Notes: generated from the letters alone by a model not told the origin. A stretch of DNA of 42,874 bases from Lachnospiraceae bacterium (GCA_021203305.1 JAJQBK010000027.1:45727-88600), one strand, 5' to 3'. Counted from the stretch's first letter, positions 20,731 to 30,859 are shown. Translations and numbers: made by a program.

Positions 20731-22623
20731 TACTCCTTCAGAACAATCAATATATGGGTTTCATCCCCATAAATTGTCTCGTAATAGCCGTCAAATAAAA
20801 CCGGCAGCTCCTGATCCACGAGATCTTCAACAATTTGAAAATGATTGGAGCCGTTGGCGTTATTCAGATCATAATAATAGCAGAAATAGTAGGTATCAAA
20901 CACCCAGCTGTCCCCGGAAAAGGTAGTCTGAATCAGACGGCTCAGCACCCCCTCGTACTGGGGCATATTTTCTAGGACCGGGGAATCGCCGATGGTTCCC
21001 GTAATCTGAAGATCCACGATTTCCTCCCCATCGATCAGTTCGTTTAGGTCAGAAATCACCATCTCCGTCCTGAAATCCACGTATCTCTGCTGCTCTGCCA
21101 GAGCGTTGCCATACATAAAAGCAAACACAAAAAAAGCACCAGCTTAAGCAAAAACAGCCTGCCTTCGCAAGTTTTGAAAAGTCCCTGTTTGTACAGGACA
21201 CTCCGATCATGGCCACACAGGTACCGAAACCAAACATGGCGCGGCACTGAAACAAGGCGGATTCCAGCGCCGCGTATGGCCCGAACGCCAGACACAGAGA
21301 CAAAACTACTGTCAGCGCGGAAGCAAAAAGTGATATCAGCTTTTTCCGGGTGGAAGATATCACGGACTGAATCACAAAAGAAAACAGAATCATCCCGATA
21401 AACACCAGCCATTTTGCGTCAAAATTGCTGAACACATAGGTATAATATTTTTTCAGATTGGAAGCTGCTCCCGCCGGCAGCTCACTCAGAGACAGTATTT
21501 CACTTCTCACATATGTCTGAATCGACGTCATAATAAAGCTGGAATAAATCACGCCGCCAATCACATACCCCAAAACGGATCTGACAAGCAACAGCCCTGT
21601 TTGCCTTTTGTCCGCTCCCTGAATCCATTTTTCAAAGCAGATCAAAACAATCAGAAGCGGAAAGATTCCCAATGCCGCCTGATAAGTAGTACATGTGACC
21701 AGAGTACAGAGGATTACTGTCAGAATATAAATTCTGAAATCACAATTCAGAAATAACAGCGGGACAGTTCCAGCCAGCATAGACAGGGCCATATAAGGCG
21801 AGTCAAATTTATAGGAAAGACATTCCAGAAAATAGGGGGATATACCCAGTGGCAACACCGCAATCACATTCCATGCCGTAATTATCCCATCCTTCGCAAA
21901 GATCAGAAGGATGATCAGGCTTGCCGCAGCAAGAAAGACAACCGCGATGATCTGAGTCAGTGGTGAAATATCTGCCAGGTAGGAATTGGTATTTATAAGC
22001 TGGCTCAAAATATTATTCAGATAACGGCTGCAGTCCTCCCAGCTCGGAAATCCGTTGGCAATTCTGCGCATATCGTCCAGATAATTGATATCCGCCCGCA
22101 GAATGGAACTGATAGCCAGCAGATAAATGATTAATAAAGCCGCAAAAGCCTTTTTACAGTTCTGGCAGTCCAGAACTGTTTTTTTTATATTTTCAAAAAG
22201 CTGCGGCCAGTTTGTTCTTGGGGCAATAAAACAGAGGATAGCTGTCACATAATAGAAAGCCGCAATTGCAATAACTACAGTGGTGCAGAGGGAGAAAATC
22301 TGCAGATTCAGACCTGTAGACGAGGAAATCTGCTGCAACTTATAGCTATTGACAGTTGTATCATAAAAAATCCGGCCGATCAATATCGTCAGAATAAGAG
22401 CCATCGGAAGCTTGTATATCGTGATATTTTCCCTGATCATTTCCCTGTCAAAAGAAAAAAAGGCCGCAAGAACGCACATCAGCAGGAAAAACAAAATGAA
22501 ATCCCAGAAGTCCGTCACTGAGAAAAACATCAGAAGTCCGGCTGCGAACGCGGACAGGATAAATAAATAATTTGATAAAAGAGTTTTCCGGCAGTTTTTT
22601 AAGAAATCTTTCGTATTTTTCAT
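20727..22623 (-). pseudogene. GtrII-like polytopic glycosyltransferase, frameshifted
   Basis: Two overlapping frames make one protein of about 631 residues. The first (22623 to 21049) has about ten hydrophobic helices and the loop motif INYLDDMRRIANGFPSW, which fits the DDxxR loop of GtrII/GT-C-type glucosyltransferases. The second (21128 to 20727) supplies the soluble C-terminus (starts AFMYGNALAEQQRYVDF). The frames meet at a run of seven A on the plus strand (21129-21135); with six, TGC TTT TTT GTG TTT reads straight through. Enzymes of this kind modify cell-surface polysaccharides from lipid-linked sugars. It is broken as written, either truly, by phase variation or by sequence error. Confidence 0.75.
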
Positions 22624-22699
22624 AAATTAAAGCTCCAATTTCAGTCTTCTGATATTTCCGCCCTGTGTTTTGACTCTCCTGCGGAAATTTATTAACGGT

Positions 22700-24190
22700 T
22701 TATAATTCCAGCCTTTTGATATTTTCCCGCAGCCGGTTCTGGCGCTCGTCGAGCATCAACAGTTCGCTGTGGCGCTTGTAGGGTTCGCAGCCGTACATGG
22801 CAATGTAGCGGGAGCTGTACTGATTGACCGTCAGCTCCGTCACCAGAATCAGCATCTCATTCCCCTGCCCAAAGGCGGCTTCCACAAAGGAAAACAAATG
22901 AACGGCCTGACTGTCCACTCTGTTTACATTCTCCCGAAGCCCGCTCACCCCGGCGTCAAATTTCTCTTTGACCGCGGCAAAGGCGTCCTCAGACTTTCCG
23001 GCGGTAAGCGTCATCTTCTGCGCCCGGTCAAGAAAGCCGATGATCTGACGATGCTTCGTCTTCTCCGTTTGGGAAAGCGTATTGGCCGCCTCCAGATTGT
23101 GCAGCAGCTTCTCTCTCGCTCCAACCAGCTGCTCCAGCCTCTGGGGTACATCCTGCGTCTGCCTTAAGGAGCGCAGAAGAGGCATCAGCTCCTGCAGATA
23201 ATCGCCGGTCAGCACCACCTCACGCATCCCGGCCTGCACCTGCTCAAGCAGCATGCCGAGTAAACTCAGCCTCTCGTCAAAACCGGCATTTTGTGCCTTT
23301 TGCAGCGTCTCCTCTGAAATATTCCCCTCCAGGATTTCCTTAATCTGATAATCATTCTTATATTTCTGATACAGATCATAATAGGCGCAGAATTCCCTGA
23401 CAATCGTGTCATTTCTGAGGTACTGCCCTGCCAGAAACTCGTCCACCTTCAGATGATTCTCCTCGTAAAGGGTGATAATCTGACTGAAATCCTCCCAGCC
23501 CCGGGCGGTCACGTAGCTTCGCCCCTTCCCGGTGGTTTCCATATGATAGAAATATTCCTTTTTCAATTCCAGGAAGCTGACAATGGCGTTGTGAATTCCC
23601 CGCTCCAGGGCATATTCCTTCCAGATTTCAAAATACGGCTCCACCTCCACAACCTTCAGACGGTCCAGGGTCACAATGTCAAATTCTCTCACAGATTTAT
23701 TGTACAGAGGAGGATTTCCGGCGGTCACAATCACCCAGCCCTCCGGAACCCGGTGGCGTCCGAACACCTTGTACTGCAAAAACTGCAGCATGGCGGGGGC
23801 AAGAGTCTCGGAGACACAGTTGATTTCATCCAGAAACAAAATTCCCTCCCGGATGCCGCTCTCCTCCATGGCGTCATAGACGGACGCGATGATCTCACTC
23901 ATGGTATACTCGGACACATCATAAGGAACGCCGCCGTAATTTTTCTGCCGGATAAAGGGCAGACCCAGGGCGGACTGGCGGGTATGGTGGGTCATGGAAT
24001 AGCTGACCAGCGCCAGATGAAGCTCCTGAGCGATCTGCTCCACAATAGCCGTTTTGCCGATGCCCGGCGCCCCCAGCAGAAAGATGGGCCTCTGGCGCAC
24101 CAGGGGAATGCGGTAATCGCCATACTCATCCTTTTTCAGATAAATTTCTATGGTATTTTTGATATCCGTTTTGGCTTCCTTCATATTCAT
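22700..24190 (-). CDS. MoxR-type AAA+ ATPase
   Basis: 496 residues. Walker A is GAPGIGKT at 40-47, Walker B is ILFLDEIN at about 117-124, sensor 1 is VIVTAGNPPLYN, and an arginine-finger region lies near FDIVTLDRLKVVEV. A C-terminal half of about 230 residues is mostly helical and particular to this subgroup. MoxR ATPases act as chaperones that load metal or remodel partner proteins, usually with a VWA-domain protein. The VWA partner is the next gene upstream, same strand, 108 nt apart. The actual client is unknown. Confidence 0.88.
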   Translation of the reverse strand: MNMKEAKTDIKNTIEIYLKKDEYGDYRIPLVRQRPIFLLGAPGIGKTAIVEQIAQELHLALVSYSMTHHTRQSALGLPFIRQKNYGGVPYDVSEYTMSEIIASVYDAMEESGIREGILFLDEINCVSETLAPAMLQFLQYKVFGRHRVPEGWVIVTAGNPPLYNKSVREFDIVTLDRLKVVEVEPYFEIWKEYALERGIHNAIVSFLELKKEYFYHMETTGKGRSYVTARGWEDFSQIITLYEENHLKVDEFLAGQYLRNDTIVREFCAYYDLYQKYKNDYQIKEILEGNISEETLQKAQNAGFDERLSLLGMLLEQVQAGMREVVLTGDYLQELMPLLRSLRQTQDVPQRLEQLVGAREKLLHNLEAANTLSQTEKTKHRQIIGFLDRAQKMTLTAGKSEDAFAAVKEKFDAGVSGLRENVNRVDSQAVHLFSFVEAAFGQGNEMLILVTELTVNQYSSRYIAMYGCEPYKRHSELLMLDERQNRLRENIKRLEL

Positions 24191-24298
24191 AAAGCTCGTC
24201 CTCCGGCGCCCTCGTCACTCTCAGTCCATACTCAGGCTCAGTTTCCACCCGCTAAACAACCTTTTACCTGTTTCCGACTCCCGTTTGCTTCATTACTC

Positions 24299-25654
24299 TC
24301 AGCCGTAAAGCTCGTCCTCCAGCACAACCTTCACCGCCCAGGGCGGCACAGGCTCCCTGTTTTCATCTTCATTTAAAAAAGCAAAAATTACGTCATATTC
24401 CGGCATCTTCTCCGGATAAATCCCGTAGCCGTCCGTGAAATAAATCAACCCCGCCAGGTTCTCAAACTCGCCCTGCTCCTTCAGAGCGTCCACATAGTCA
24501 AACACCGGGCGAAAATCCGTGGAGCCGAAGCCCGAAAGCCGCCCATGCTTCATAAAATCTTCAAAATCTTCCTCAGAGGAAATTTTAGTATCCAACCGGA
24601 CCTCAGCGTCGCACTGAATAATATGGATATTGATTTTCCGGAAAAAGCTCTCCTCGTCCTTCAGAATCTGATAAGTCCTGCGGACAAACTGCCTGACGAC
24701 CTCTCCCCTGCAGGAGGCGGAGGTGTCGATGGCGATCACAAGCTCCCGGACCTTTTTGTGCTCCTTATATTCCAGAGGCTCCACCAGGGGCATATTGCCG
24801 TAGGCGGAAAGTCCGTATGTGTAGTAAACATAATCAAATTCCTCGTCGCTGACTCCGATTTCCTCCCCGGTGACCGTGAAATTCTGCAAAATCTCCCGGT
24901 AATTGTACCGCTCCTTTAAGGCGACGTCCATGTTTTTTTCAAAGCTCTCGCTGCCACTTTTATTCCGGGAAAAGGATTTCAGATCCGCCCGAATCCGGCG
25001 GGTAATCTTTTTAAAATCCTCCTCGCTGAGGATCATTTCCGACTGCTTTGCATCCTCTTTTGGGGTATGCCAGCTCTCATGGTCATCCAGTGAAAAAAGG
25101 CGGCTGTACTCCCGGCAGGCTTCCTCCGACAGGCCCTCTGTGATAAATTCCCGGTATAGCTGGTCCGCCGTCAGCGCGGGAACTCTCCCGGATATCAGGC
25201 GCAGGCAGTCCCTCTCTTCTGAGTCTCTTTTCAACTCCGCCGATGGAAAATTCATTTCCAGAATGATATTTTCCACCGCGATGTCGCTTGCCAGATTCCA
25301 GTATCGCCTCTCCAGCTTCTCATATTGAAACCTATGCAGAAAAACCAGATGAAGCAGACAGTGCAGATACAGCCTGGCAGAAATTCCCGGCTCCTCCAGA
25401 TACCATTTTAACAGCCGGACAGGGTTGACAGACAGACTGCCGCCGCGAAGAGCCGCTCCGTCCAGGGTCTCATCCCACTCCACCCTGACACGGGCGATGG
25501 CGCTGTCAAGGAAACGGAAGCGGACCAGAATGCTGTCCCGGGCAAGGCCCATAACCCCGGACGCGTATTTCCTGATTTGCTCAGTATCTGTATGTATGGA
25601 ATTTTCATGAGCGGCTTTCTGCTGATTCATGCCCTTTCGATCCGATATCATCAT
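24299..25654 (-). CDS. VWA-like domain protein (DUF2201 type), MoxR partner
   Basis: About 443-451 residues; ATG at 25652-25654 or at 25628-25630, neither with a strong ribosome binding site. The N-terminal part contains an HCLLHLVFLHRFQYEKLE stretch resembling a zinc metallopeptidase-like helix. The C-terminal part is a von Willebrand A-like domain: MIDAS start VIAIDTSASCRGEVV (D-x-S-x-S), a GFGSTDFRPVFDYV block with the MIDAS Thr, and LIYFTDGYGIYPEKMP. Metal-dependent protein binding is expected. Genes of this type are typically paired with a MoxR ATPase, as here. Confidence 0.87.
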   Translation of the reverse strand: MMISDRKGMNQQKAAHENSIHTDTEQIRKYASGVMGLARDSILVRFRFLDSAIARVRVEWDETLDGAALRGGSLSVNPVRLLKWYLEEPGISARLYLHCLLHLVFLHRFQYEKLERRYWNLASDIAVENIILEMNFPSAELKRDSEERDCLRLISGRVPALTADQLYREFITEGLSEEACREYSRLFSLDDHESWHTPKEDAKQSEMILSEEDFKKITRRIRADLKSFSRNKSGSESFEKNMDVALKERYNYREILQNFTVTGEEIGVSDEEFDYVYYTYGLSAYGNMPLVEPLEYKEHKKVRELVIAIDTSASCRGEVVRQFVRRTYQILKDEESFFRKINIHIIQCDAEVRLDTKISSEEDFEDFMKHGRLSGFGSTDFRPVFDYVDALKEQGEFENLAGLIYFTDGYGIYPEKMPEYDVIFAFLNEDENREPVPPWAVKVVLEDELYG

Positions 25655-25683
25655 AATAGTATGCGGCTTAATTCATTCAATAT

Positions 25684-25715
25684 AAAAGGGTGCGCCAGCT
25701 TTCGTGTGCGCACCC
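25684..25715 (-). terminator. Terminator of tmRNA
   Basis: A perfect 8-bp GC stem (25688-25695 with 25708-25715) is followed on the minus strand by TTTTAT, 9 nt after the tmRNA 3' end. Confidence 0.85.
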
Positions 25716-25723
25716 AGGTTCAA

Positions 25724-26070
25724 TGGACCAGATGGGAGTCGAACCCATGTCCAAAAGCCTATTCCCTGTCCTTCTACTATCATAGTCTGTTATTGCGGTT
25801 TCCCATTTCCCTCGGCTTCAGGGAAACAGACAGCCCCGAGGCTTTGGTAGCTTCATGATACGGCACTGATACGCAAAGCTTAATATCAGCCGTTTCCTGC
25901 ATAAATGATGCCTGAGTCCCGGCGTGCAGGTGCACCAGGTCAGACAGCCGCGTCAAGCGGCAAATGCTAATTCGTTATTATCAGCGTTTATATTTAAGTT
26001 TGTGATTTGACGCATCACCTGCGGATAGCTTCTCCAGCTGCAAGACCCCTGTCGAAACCTTGACTGGCCC
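25724..26070 (-). ncRNA. ssrA: tmRNA
   Basis: 347 nt on the minus strand. The 5' end GGGCCAG pairs with CTGGTCC at the 3' end (one G-U), with discriminator A and no encoded CCA. The tRNA-like part has the diagnostic AAGGTTTCGACAGGGG near the 5' end and a T-arm ATGGGTTCGACTCCCAT. The tag frame ends at TGA (complement of 25953-25955) and encodes about ADNNELAFAA, the hydrophobic AA end recognised by ClpXP-type proteases. It rescues stalled ribosomes with SmpB, whose gene lies 124 nt upstream. Confidence 0.95.
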
Positions 26071-26194
26071 TTATGAAATTAACAAAAACTGCTTCTATCC
26101 TCTGTCATTTTGAAGGATACAATCAGCTCTTTATAAACAAACCTGAACCGACATATCTCTTAATATCCCGTGTCGGTTATAAACAGAAAAAACG

Positions 26195-26665
26195 CTACAG
26201 GTTCTGCACCTTGAACATGCGCTGCGTTTCTCTGCGCTGATCCTTTCTGGCAATAGCCTCACGCTTGTCGTAGAGCTTCTTGCCCCGGGCGAGGCCGATC
26301 TCCATCTTGGCCTTCCCGTCCTTAAAGTATACCTGAAGCGGCACCAAAGTGCAACCCTTTTCTGCAACCTTTCCGGCAAGTCGGTTAATTTCCGACTTGT
26401 GCAGCAAAAGCTTCCGCACCCGGAGAGGATCTTTATTGAAAATATTTCCCTTCTCGTAGGGGCTGATATGCATGCCGTAAATCAGGACCTCGCCGTTTTC
26501 CACCCGCAGAAAGGCCTCCTTGATACTGCACTTGCCCATGCGGAGGCTTTTCACCTCCGTGCCCGCCAGCACAATGCCCGCCTCATATTTTTCATCTATA
26601 AAATAATCGAAATATGCCTTTTTATTGTTTGCGACGAGCTTTGTCGCTTCTTTACTGTTTGCCAT
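26195..26665 (-). CDS. smpB: SsrA-binding protein
   Basis: 156 residues. It binds the tRNA-like domain of tmRNA and delivers it to stalled ribosomes. Family blocks: [69 protein letters not shown] and [19 protein letters not shown], with the basic C-terminal tail [18 protein letters not shown] that enters the mRNA channel. Full length. It begins 4 nt after the rnr stop, so RNase R, SmpB and perhaps tmRNA share a transcript. RNase R degrades the defective mRNAs of trans-translation. Confidence 0.97.
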   Translation of the reverse strand: MANSKEATKLVANNKKAYFDYFIDEKYEAGIVLAGTEVKSLRMGKCSIKEAFLRVENGEVLIYGMHISPYEKGNIFNKDPLRVRKLLLHKSEINRLAGKVAEKGCTLVPLQVYFKDGKAKMEIGLARGKKLYDKREAIARKDQRRETQRMFKVQNL

Positions 26666-26669
26666 GAAA

Positions 26670-28815
26670 TCACCTCATGCTATCCAAAAACTGCCCCGCG
26701 ATTCCAAAATCAATGTTTCTGCTCTGCAAATCCACGTTTTCCACCTTCACCGATATGGTCTGTCCCAGCCGGAAGGAGCGCCCTGTCACATCTCCCCGCA
26801 GCTCACAGGCGTTCTCATCATAAAGATAATAATCCCCCGGAATTTTGGAAATATGCACCATGCCCTCCACCGTGTTGGGCAGCTCCACATACAGGCCCCA
26901 GGCGGTGACGCCGCTGATCACACCCTGGAAGGTTTCTCCAATGTGATCCGCCATATACTGCGCCTTCTTGAGCTTTACGGTTTCCCGTTCCGCCTCCTCC
27001 GCCCTGCGCTCCAGCCTGGAGGACTGCTCCGCCACACCGTCCAGAATCGCCTTATAATGGTCAATCCGATTGTCGTTCAGTCTGCCCCGAAGCTGTTCCT
27101 TGATGATCCGGTGAATCTGCAGATCCGGATACCTGCGGATGGGGGAGGTAAAGTGACAGTAATAATTGCAGGCCAGGCCAAAATGCCCGCTGCTCACGGT
27201 GGAGTACCTGGCGCGCTTCATACTGCGCAGCGTCAGCCGGGACAGCATGGCTTCCTCCTCCGTGCCTGAGATGGAATCCAGAAGCTTCTGGATCTCCTTC
27301 GGGTGAACCTCCTCCTTTGTGCCAACCTTAATATTGAAGCCAAAATTGCGGATAAAGGTGACAAGCCTCTGGATCTTCTCCTGGTCCGGATGCTCGTGGA
27401 TTCGGTACACAAAAGGCAGCTCCTGCCAGTAAAAGTGCTCCGCCACCGTCTCATTGGCAATCAGCATAAAATCCTCGATCAGCTTTGTGGCGTCATTTCT
27501 CTCATAGGGAAGGATTTCCAGCGGGCGGCCATTCTCATCCAGCTCCAGCTTTGTCTCCGGGAAATCAAAATCAATAGAGCCCCGTTTGCGCCTTTTTGCC
27601 CGGAGGATTTTAGCCAGGCGATCCATCTCCTCAAGCATGGGGACAAGGGGCCTGTAACGCTCCCTCTCCGCCTCATCCATCAGGAGAATCTGATTGACGC
27701 TGGTGTAGTTCATGCGCCGGTCTACGCGGATTACAGACTCCGTCAGCGTATGATCAATCACGTTTCCTTTCCTGTCAATGGTCATCAGACAGCTCAGCGC
27801 CAGCCTGTCCTCTCCCTCATTCAAAGAACAGATCCCATTGGAAAGAGCCCTCGGCAGCATGGGAATGACCCGGTCCGCCAGATACACGCTGGTTCCCCTT
27901 TTCAGGGCTTCCCTGTCCAGAGTGGAATTCTCCTGCACATAGTTGGTCACATCCGCGATATGCACACCCAGATAATAAAACCCGTCCTGCACAGTCAGGC
28001 TCACGGCGTCGTCCAGATCCTTAGCGTCCTCGCCGTCAATGGTCACCATCTGTACATTCCTCAGGTCCGTTCTTCCCTGGCAGTCCGCCTCCGACACCGG
28101 CTTTGCCACGCGCTCCGCCTGACGAAGCACATTTTCCTCAAAGGCTTCCGGCAGAGAATAAACTCTGACAATGGATAAGATATCCACCCCCCGGATCGCT
28201 GCTGTTCCCCAGAATCTCCACGATCCTGCCCTCGGGATTTCTGCCTTCCTTTCCATAGACCGTAATCTCCGCTGCCACCTTTTGGCCATCCAAAGTGCCC
28301 AGATCACAGCCCCCGGGAATGAACAGATCCTGCCCCAGCTTCTGCATATCCGGAAGCACAAAGCCATAGCGCCCCATTGCCTGATAGGTGCCCACCACTG
28401 AGATGATCCCATGCTCCAGGATCTTCACAATCCTGGCCGTCCTGTGCCGATCCCCATGAGCGTCAGCAATTCTGACAATCTCCACCTTATCCTGATGAAA
28501 GGCGCCGTGAGTATCCTCCGGAGAAATAAAATAATCCTCCTTCTCCCCTTCCACCTGCACAAAGCCATAGCCCTTCCCTGTGCTCAGAAAGGTGCCGACG
28601 ACCGCCGTATGTTCCATGATCTGGTAGCGGCCGCGTTTGGTTACCATGATGCTGCCCTCCGCCAGAAGGGCGCTCAGCACCTCCTTAAAATCCGGCCTGT
28701 CCTCAGGCCTTACCTGCAGCATAACAGCCAGCTCCTTTTCCTTCATGGGAACATAGAACTCACTCTTCATCAATTGTAAAACAATTTCTTTTCTCTCCGC
28801 AAATGATTTCTTCAA
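26670..28815 (-). pseudogene. rnr: Ribonuclease R, frameshifted
   Basis: Two frames together give a standard RNase R of about 714 residues. The upstream frame (28815 to about 28190) has the N-terminal helix-turn-helix and cold-shock domains (YVPMKEKELAVMLQV, GKGYGFVQVEGEKEDYFI). The downstream frame has the RNB nuclease domain with the catalytic acidic cluster (TIDGEDAKDLDDAVSL), YRIHEHPDQEKIQRL, and a C-terminal S1 domain (GVISGVTAWGLYVELPN). The junction is a run of six C on the plus strand (28187-28192); five would give GNSSDPGVDILSIVRV, a normal sequence. I favour TTG 28815 as start because AGAGG precedes it. The gene is expected to be functional in the living strain if this is a sequence error. 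Confidence 0.85.
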
Positions 28816-29010
28816 TAAACACCTCTGATTACAGTAATACAACTGCTTTTCAATAAAAAACTCTGACTATGGAGCATCTGCCCTTCAATCAATCTCTCCG
28901 GACATAGAACAGCCCAACTGCCCTTCAATAAATATCTCTGGTCAAAGAACACCTGCTCATAAATATCTACGGACACGAGCCATTCACTCTTCATTAAATT
29001 TCCCTGTTCA
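28816..29010. repeat. Degenerate tandem repeats in the rnr leader
   Basis: On the minus strand about six diverged units of 31-40 nt precede rnr, each resembling CAGAGRTRTTTATTGAAG plus a variable tail. The last unit is the actual rnr ribosome binding site and start (AGAGG, TTTA, TTG AAG). Units begin near 29010, 28975, 28945, 28905, 28870 and 28832. They look like decayed copies of the translation-initiation region. The stretch holds no other gene I can support. Confidence 0.6.
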
Positions 29011-29040
29011 AGATATATCAGAGCAGATTCCTAGGCAAAG

Positions 29041-29070
29041 AAAAACCCCTCTTTCTTCAGTAAGAGGGGT
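29041..29070 (-). terminator. Terminator after secG
   Basis: A 9-bp stem (29045-29053 with 29062-29070) and 8-nt loop is followed on the minus strand by TTTTTC, just after the secG stop. It separates secG from rnr. Confidence 0.88.
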
Positions 29071-29077
29071 GAATGAC

Positions 29078-29311
29078 TCAGAATTTGTCGATGTTCAGTA
29101 TCACAGCCAACAGCATAAACGCGAATGCCAGGATCTTCGTAATCCTCACCAACGTGGCCTCCATGGAGCGTCCCTTATTCTTGCCCCAGTAGGTCTCCGC
29201 AGCTCCGCTGATTGCTCCCAGGCCGGCCGACTTTCCCTCCTGCATCAGCACCAGTACCACCAGCGCTACGCAAACTATGATAAACAAAACCGTCAAAATT
29301 ATCCTAAGCAT
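29078..29311 (-). CDS. secG: Preprotein translocase subunit SecG
   Basis: 77 residues from the ATG at 29309-29311 (MLRIILTVLFIIVCVALVVL), with AAAGAGG seven nt upstream; a 15-residue upstream extension lacks such a site. Two transmembrane helices flank the conserved loop: VLMQEGKSAGLGAISG at about 23-38, then AETYWGKNKGRSMEATL, then TKILAFAFMLLAVILNI. It assists SecYEG-mediated protein export. Placement upstream of rnr-smpB-ssrA is a frequent Firmicutes order. Confidence 0.94.
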   Translation of the reverse strand: MLRIILTVLFIIVCVALVVLVLMQEGKSAGLGAISGAAETYWGKNKGRSMEATLVRITKILAFAFMLLAVILNIDKF

Positions 29312-29425
29312 CCATAAACCTCTTTCTGGCGGGAAGATACGGTTCCTCCGCGCCAAGCCAAAATACTATAACACAATGTGAATTTCTTTTCAATAGTTTT
29401 GGCACAATTTTTCTGTCTGCCGCAT

Positions 29426-30673
29426 TCAGCCTTCCGTAGAAACAATCCCAATCACATTGACATCACTGAGCCTCAGAAAGCCAGTCAGGCTCAACAGCTC
29501 CTTTACTTTTGTAATATGGGGAGCCTCCACCAGCACAATCCCGTACTCTCCCATTCTGAGAATTTCCTCTGAATGATACATGGGATTTTCCGCGGATAAT
29601 ACCTCATATTCTCCCTGAGGCAGACTTTCCCTTAATCCGGCACAGACCTTTTCTATCCTGTCTCCATCAACCGTGCCCGTCACCAGAACCTTTTTATTCC
29701 CGGTCAGCACCTGAATTTTAGCAGCCGCAATTGCACACTGGGTCGCGGAAGTATGATCAGCCTCCGGATTAATACCCGCGAATTTGTCAATCAAGCGGTC
29801 TATCACATTCTTTTTCTTTCCACTGTCTTTCTCCGCCAAATCGATGGAGCTCAGGACATGTAACCCGGTATATTTGGAAAAATCCTCCTCCATATGTATG
29901 GTCTTGTCAAAGCAGTACTGTAAAAAGGCATACGCACAAATAAGACAGATACCAACGAAAGCACCCAGAATAATAAAGGTAACAATCTTATTCGTCAGGC
30001 TCACAGAAGTAACCTGAGCCATCTGCACTTCCAGATCGGCAATCAGCTCCTCCTGTTCCTCAATCAGACTTTCCTGCTCTGCAATCTGCTCTTCATAATC
30101 CTCAATGGCTTCCGCCAGGTCTTCATTTGCTTCTTCCAGCTCAGGGCCGCTGTCATACAGATCCATAATTTCTGTTTCTTTGGACAAAATGCTGGTCTGA
30201 ATAGTGTCAATCTGCACCAGGTAATCCGTCATCCTGTCCGCCAGATCGGCATCCATCTCTTCGGATTCCATCAGCTTTTCCAGAGCCGCGCTGTAATTAT
30301 CCAGGAATTTGTTCAGATTCTCCAGCTGGCTTTCCGCCAATGCCACCCTGTCGTCAATATTGGCTATTGATTTCTCGTTTGCCTCAATCGTAGTCTCAGC
30401 CTTCGTAATTTCACCTTCCAGACGCGTGATCTCAGTCTCTGCGGTTGTAATCGCCTTTTCAGCGTCGGCTATCTCAGTCTCCGCTTCCGTAAGCTCACTG
30501 CTGCTCATAACAAGTTCAGGAGCGCTGGTCAGGTTAATCAACACCCGAAGCCCACCCAGCAGAACTGCTCCCGCGACAGCAGCCAGCAATATAAACCGCC
30601 ATTTTTTTAAAACACTGACGCAAAGATCCTTCAGATCAATCTCATATTCATACTCTAATTCATTATCACCCAT
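29426..30673 (-). CDS. Wzz-like polysaccharide co-polymerase with degenerate kinase-like C-terminus
   Basis: 415 residues from the ATG at 30671-30673 (MGDNELEYEYEIDLKDL), with GGAG seven nt upstream; an upstream frame to 30748 has no such site. The N-terminal motif EIDLKDLCVSVLKKWRFIL leads into TM1, typical of chain-length regulators. A long acidic coiled coil (about 55-245, many E/A/I heptads) is extracytoplasmic. TM2 is at about 250-272. The cytoplasmic C-terminus contains KKVLVTGTVDGDRIEKV, which aligns with the Walker A region of bacterial tyrosine kinases but lacks the GK[S/T]. I infer a control role in surface polysaccharide length or export. It stands alone here. Confidence 0.8.
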   Translation of the reverse strand: MGDNELEYEYEIDLKDLCVSVLKKWRFILLAAVAGAVLLGGLRVLINLTSAPELVMSSSELTEAETEIADAEKAITTAETEITRLEGEITKAETTIEANEKSIANIDDRVALAESQLENLNKFLDNYSAALEKLMESEEMDADLADRMTDYLVQIDTIQTSILSKETEIMDLYDSGPELEEANEDLAEAIEDYEEQIAEQESLIEEQEELIADLEVQMAQVTSVSLTNKIVTFIILGAFVGICLICAYAFLQYCFDKTIHMEEDFSKYTGLHVLSSIDLAEKDSGKKKNVIDRLIDKFAGINPEADHTSATQCAIAAAKIQVLTGNKKVLVTGTVDGDRIEKVCAGLRESLPQGEYEVLSAENPMYHSEEILRMGEYGIVLVEAPHITKVKELLSLTGFLRLSDVNVIGIVSTEG

Positions 30674-30824
30674 AACTTTCTCCGGATAATTTATTATTGT
30701 GCTCAATGCACTGTTTTGTATCTTATCATATTTTTTGGCAATGTTCAACCCGCGCCCGCTGAATTTTTGAATTTTTGAGAAAAAACCGGTAAACCCGGAA
30801 GAACGCCTGAAAAGTATCTATCAT

Positions 30825-30859
30825 AAAAAAGTACCGACAGAAGGTCTCTCTGCCGATAC
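30825..30859 (-). terminator. Terminator of the decarboxylase operon
   Basis: An 11-bp stem (30831-30841 with 30849-30859) forms fully on the minus strand using two G-U pairs, but has A-C mismatches on the plus strand, so it is directional. TTTTTTATG follows. Confidence 0.85.

Noticed and set aside
28187-28192. Programmed frameshifting in rnr
   Set aside because: RNase R is a single frame in other bacteria, and two other genes in the window show the same one-base homopolymer excess.
28812-28994. 60-residue ORF in the rnr leader
   Set aside because: It is the repeat region read through in one frame; unit lengths are not multiples of three, so it does not encode a consistent repeat.
28816-29010. 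CRISPR-like array upstream of rnr
   Set aside because: The units vary in length (31-40 nt), are diverged along their whole length and have no constant repeat with unique spacers; no cas genes are present.
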